A DNA stretch of 8,054 nt from Candidatus Thorarchaeota archaeon. GTDB taxonomy: Archaea; Asgardarchaeota; Thorarchaeia; Thorarchaeales; Thorarchaeaceae. Positions 5,237 through 8,054 of this stretch are shown one piece after another. The notes beneath the pieces were generated by a model. It saw nothing but the letters and a program-made list of their open reading frames with translations. It had not been told where the DNA came from and did no database searches. The translations under genes and the position numbers were made by a program. The DNA lies in assembly GCA_016840965.1 (NCBI GenBank), contig JAEORI010000188.1, forward strand, positions 1 through 8,054, written 5' to 3'. Position 1 is the first letter of the stretch. The number at the start of each line of letters is the position of its first letter.

Positions 5237-5764
5237 ATGTCTGACTCATCTACTATCAGCGCTTCGACCTTTGGAAGACTTGTCATCAACAAAATTCCCG
5301 AAGTGTCTTCAAAACCTCTCGAAGGCAACAAAATTGAGCTAGTTGTTCCAGCTAATAAGATTCGAGATGTTGTGACAATTATAGATGAGGAGATAGAAGA
5401 TGCTCTCCCTGAGTCTGTTTTTGGTGTGGATCTTGAGAATGATCAATACGAACTCATCTACATCTTCTGGTCTCATATCAACCGATTGCTTGTGCAACTG
5501 AGAGTATCCCTCCAAGGCGTGAATCCAGAGATTGAAACTACCTGTGACATATTCCCTGGTCTTGAATGGCATGAACGAGAAGTTAGAGAGATGTTTGGTG
5601 TGAACATCAAGAATCATCCCGACCCCCGTCTCTTGCTGCTTCCCGACGAATTAGAAGGGGCATATCCTCTTCGTAAAAGATTCCAAACTGATCAAAGCAG
5701 ACTTGACGAAACTGGCATATCTACACCAAAAGCAAGACCTACATCTGGAGGTGAAGAAAAGTGA
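5237..5764 (+). CDS. nuoC: Complex I peripheral-arm subunit C (30-kDa type)
   Basis: 175 residues. NuoC supports the connecting module together with NuoD and NuoB and carries no cofactor. The family signature is clear at 106-149: FPGLEWHEREVREMFGVN, then HPDPR at 127-131 and AYPLRKRF at 142-149. The 25-residue C-terminal tail is polar. The frame can be extended to an ATG at 5189, inside nuoK, but ATG at 5237 is chosen because it follows GGAGG (5223-5227) by 9 bases and lies just after the nuoK stop. It is a separate protein, not fused to NuoD as in E. coli; its stop overlaps the nuoD GTG start by four bases (GTGA at 5761-5764). Confidence 0.93.
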   Translation: MSDSSTISASTFGRLVINKIPEVSSKPLEGNKIELVVPANKIRDVVTIIDEEIEDALPESVFGVDLENDQYELIYIFWSHINRLLVQLRVSLQGVNPEIETTCDIFPGLEWHEREVREMFGVNIKNHPDPRLLLLPDELEGAYPLRKRFQTDQSRLDETGISTPKARPTSGGEEK

Positions 5765-6897
5765 GTCCCGACATTCTTGAGGAATCAATGGAAATCTGGT
5801 TCGGTCCACAACACGTTTCAGCACATGGCTGGGCCACCAAGTTAACTCTTGTAGGTGACTATGTTGTAGAATGTGACCCTAATGCTGGCTACTTCCATCG
5901 TTCTGCAGAGAAAGTCCTTGAGTTCAAAAACTTCAGACAAGGCTCATTAGTGTTAGAAAGAATGTGCATGCTTGAAGCATTCTTAGCCGAATATCCATAT
6001 GTTGCTGCTGTTGAGAAGATCGCTGAGCTTGAAGTTCCTGAACGTGCGAAAATCATGCGAACCATCATGATGGAGTTATCTCGTCTTCATAGTATCCAAT
6101 TCTGGTGGGGTCAATTCAATGCTGAACTTGGTTTCTTCACTATGGCATTATGGCCATGGGTTGATCGTGAATACACACTAGACGCTTTTGAAGAGTTAAC
6201 TGGCTCACGACATACCGTTTCATTCTCAACGCCTGGTGGTGTAAAGTATGACTTCACTGATAAATTCATGAAGCAGCTGAACCGCGCGATTGAACGGTTT
6301 GAAGATCGACTTCCCAAATTCAGAGACATGCAGATGGGGAGTCCAACCTTCAGAGCAAGAACTGAAAACATTGGTCTATATGATGTTAAACAGGGTCTCA
6401 AATGGGGGTTAAGTGGTCCGCCAATCAAAGCATGTGGTGTCCCTATGGACCTGCGAAAGGATGACCCTGATCGCAATCTGGCTTATGACATGGTTGACTG
6501 GGAGGTTCCCATCACGGAAAATCCCGAGCATCCAGGTCAGAGTGATGCACTAGACAGAATGGAGCAGCGATTCAAAGAAGCTGAGGTAGCTGCTGACATC
6601 ATTAAGCAATTGATCCCTCAAATACCTGAGGGTGACATCATTGACCCGAAGGCGCGGGCAAAAGCAAATAGGCTCCCTGAAGGAGAGGCATATGCTCGAG
6701 TTGAGGGTACTCGAGGAATCACCTCGTTGTGGCTCAAGACACAGGACAAAGCGCAGACAGCATACCGGGCAAAAATTCGTGGACCTTGCATTGCATCATA
6801 TTATGCGCTGAAGGACTTGGTACCTGGTTCAAAGTTTGCAGACTTCATTGTAATATTTGGTAGCTTAGATCCATATCCAGGATGGTGGGATCGTTAA
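5761..6897 (+). CDS. nuoD: Complex I peripheral-arm subunit D (49-kDa type)
   Basis: 378 residues, full length for NuoD, which with NuoB forms the quinone pocket near cluster N2. Visible signatures: GPQHVSAHG (15-23) with His18 and His22 of the quinone-site loop, a modified HRG motif reading HRSAEK (46-51), SRHTVSFSTPGGV (about 156-168) and a C-terminus SLDPYPGWWDR. In an ungapped reading against human NDUFS2, the quinone-binding tyrosine (human Tyr108) falls on Met70, and the conserved Asp160 on Glu122. The nickel-iron ligand pairs of related group 4 hydrogenases are absent: the first pair reads Cys69-x-x-Glu72 and the second Tyr372-x-x-Trp375, so it should not bind a NiFe centre. Translation starts at GTG 5761, 9 bases after GGAGG (5747-5751), with a four-base overlap on nuoC. 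Confidence 0.93.
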   Translation: MSPDILEESMEIWFGPQHVSAHGWATKLTLVGDYVVECDPNAGYFHRSAEKVLEFKNFRQGSLVLERMCMLEAFLAEYPYVAAVEKIAELEVPERAKIMRTIMMELSRLHSIQFWWGQFNAELGFFTMALWPWVDREYTLDAFEELTGSRHTVSFSTPGGVKYDFTDKFMKQLNRAIERFEDRLPKFRDMQMGSPTFRARTENIGLYDVKQGLKWGLSGPPIKACGVPMDLRKDDPDRNLAYDMVDWEVPITENPEHPGQSDALDRMEQRFKEAEVAADIIKQLIPQIPEGDIIDPKARAKANRLPEGEAYARVEGTRGITSLWLKTQDKAQTAYRAKIRGPCIASYYALKDLVPGSKFADFIVIFGSLDPYPGWWDR

Positions 6898-6908
6898 TGG
6901 GAGGTGTC

Positions 6909-8048
6909 ATGTTGCAGTTCGATTTCTTTGCATGGCTGGCTGGAATTCCTGAGTGGATCTATGGAATCTTTCAATGGATATATGGCATTGTTAGCGGCAT
7001 TTTCTATTGGGTCTTTAACCTTTTCAGATGGATTTGGGCTGCTATTTTTCTCCCAGACAATTTCATGTTCCTCTTCCGAGCTGTTCTGTTCCCCGGACTG
7101 ATATTTGTAGTCTTGGCGTTGATTTGGGCAGTTTGGTTCACGAGAAAATTATGGGGTCGCATTCAGGATCGACGAGGTCCTGTACATATGGGTAAATATG
7201 GAGGTCTCCAACTCTTTGCAGATGCCATCAAACTAATAGCTAAAGAAACCATCATACCAGATAATGCAAAGCGTTGGATGTTCAGATTCCTACCAGGATT
7301 ACTTCTAGTTGTGGTTCTCTTGCCCTTCTGCTTTATTCCTTGGGATCTTGACTATTGGTATATTGCTGACCTCTCAGTGAGTCTTGTGTTGGTCTTTGCA
7401 TTTCTCACTGCGGTACCGGTTGTTGCACTTCTTGCAGGGTGGGTCAGTGGGTCAAAATATTCACTTATTGGGGGATTCAGAGCTGCAAACAACCAATGTG
7501 CCGCTGAGATTCCCATGATTATTTCGACGATCGGTCCAGCGTTACTTGCAGGGTCTCTAAGTCTAATGGGAATTGCACGAGCCCAAGAGTCCATCTGGTT
7601 TGCAGCATTACTTCCCATTAATCTAGCCACATTCTTAGTAGCTGCAATCGCGTCAGTTGGTATTTTCCCATTCGATGCTCCTGTTGCAGACTCTGAGATT
7701 ATCTTTGGCTGGAGAACAGAGTTCACTGGAATTTACTTTACACTTACCTATTTTGCAGAATTTGCGGAGCAGATGCTATATTCTGCACTTATTGTTGCTT
7801 TGTTCCTCGGAGGTCCAGTCGGACTCCCATTTTTACCAGGTGCTGTTAACTTCATTATCAAGTTCATTATCACATTCTTCTTCTTTGTCTTGGTTAGTTC
7901 ATCCTTCCAGCGGCTGAGACAAGATCAGATTGTCCATTACTGCTGGAAGTATCTGTTACCTCTTGCGCTCTTGAATGTCATAATCGCAATGCTTGCAATA
8001 GTCTATGTTCCTGGACTAGCCGCATTGCTACCTCTGGGAGGTGGATAA
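6909..8048 (+). CDS. nuoH: Complex I membrane subunit H
   Basis: 379 residues from ATG 6909. NuoH (ND1-type) anchors the peripheral arm and forms the quinone channel. Signatures: TRKLWGRIQDRRGP (78-91) followed by ADAIKLIAKE (104-113), GWVSGSKYSLIGGFRAA (177-193), Glu200, and FPFDAPVADSE (253-263) followed by GWRTEFTG. The PEAE part of the last motif is changed to PVAD. The first core helix begins only near residue 55; before it is an extension rich in Trp, Phe and Tyr, with a seven-residue repeat WIYGIFQ/WIYGIVS at 16-29, not seen in bacterial NuoH. The start is uncertain. The strong GGAGG at 6900-6904 is 4 bases before ATG 6909 and 7 before TTG 6912; ATG 6897 overlaps the nuoD stop (TAATG) but has only a weak site, and the frame is open to ATG 6882. 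Confidence 0.92.
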   Translation: MLQFDFFAWLAGIPEWIYGIFQWIYGIVSGIFYWVFNLFRWIWAAIFLPDNFMFLFRAVLFPGLIFVVLALIWAVWFTRKLWGRIQDRRGPVHMGKYGGLQLFADAIKLIAKETIIPDNAKRWMFRFLPGLLLVVVLLPFCFIPWDLDYWYIADLSVSLVLVFAFLTAVPVVALLAGWVSGSKYSLIGGFRAANNQCAAEIPMIISTIGPALLAGSLSLMGIARAQESIWFAALLPINLATFLVAAIASVGIFPFDAPVADSEIIFGWRTEFTGIYFTLTYFAEFAEQMLYSALIVALFLGGPVGLPFLPGAVNFIIKFIITFFFFVLVSSSFQRLRQDQIVHYCWKYLLPLALLNVIIAMLAIVYVPGLAALLPLGGG

Positions 8049-8051
8049 GCT

Positions 8052-8054
8052 ATG
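8052..8054 (+). CDS. Start codon of the next operon gene (cut by window edge)
   Basis: The last three bases are ATG, 3 bases after the nuoH stop and 10 bases after a strong GGAGG (8037-8041), the same arrangement as the other operon genes. Only the start codon is visible. nuoI, the two-cluster ferredoxin-like subunit, commonly follows nuoH, so it is the best guess, but nothing in the sequence shows its identity. Confidence 0.55.

Noticed and set aside
5761..6897. Possibility that this is a NiFe hydrogenase large subunit rather than NuoD
   Set aside because: Three of the four metal-binding cysteine positions are not cysteine (Glu72, Tyr372, Trp375), and the neighbours NuoA, J, K and H are complex I subunits.

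Overview
The window looks archaeal. Genes are preceded by TATA-like boxes about 20-35 bases ahead of the expected transcript starts, strong GGAGG ribosome sites sit about 9-10 bases before most starts, and the main cluster encodes a quinone/Fpo-type complex I set without any visible NADH-input genes. The base composition is moderately AT-leaning. An Asgard-type archaeon such as Thorarchaeota is my guess at lineage, from gene style only, and I hold it with low confidence.

Layout: at the left edge, on the minus strand, is the 5' part of an exported c-type cytochrome (one CxxCH site visible). A 320-base intergenic region with divergent TATA-like boxes separates it from a plus-strand two-gene unit. 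The first gene of that unit (554-2494) is an unusual fusion of a GlcD-like FAD-binding flavoprotein with a complete NuoB subunit (all four N2 cluster cysteines present). The second (2494-3057) is an unrecognised four-helix membrane protein with an acidic tail. A convergent minus-strand gene for another small four-helix membrane protein follows (3067-3438). The two stop codons lie in a perfect 10-bp inverted repeat. A second divergent promoter region (about 3440-3560) holds back-to-back TATA boxes and two adjacent perfect palindromes. From it starts a compact plus-strand operon: two possible small ORFs (35 and 40 codons), then nuoA, nuoJ, nuoK, nuoC, nuoD and nuoH. These genes overlap or are separated by no more than 11 bases, and a further gene begins at the last three bases of the window.

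How it fits together: NuoB, C, D and H form the connecting/quinone module of complex I, and NuoA, J and K belong to its membrane arm. The usual electron-input proteins (NuoE/F/G or FpoF) are not seen. Instead NuoB is covalently joined to a flavoprotein, which suggests that electrons from an organic substrate enter near cluster N2 from FAD rather than from NADH or F420H2. Several normally conserved residues differ: the quinone-site tyrosine of NuoD is Met70, the TM3 glutamate of NuoK is His74, and Glu81 of NuoA is Met81. NuoH has a long tryptophan-rich N-terminal extension. Together they suggest a divergent complex I branch with a non-standard electron donor and perhaps a non-standard acceptor. 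The neighbouring exported cytochrome could belong to the same electron-transfer chain, but that link is inferred from proximity only.
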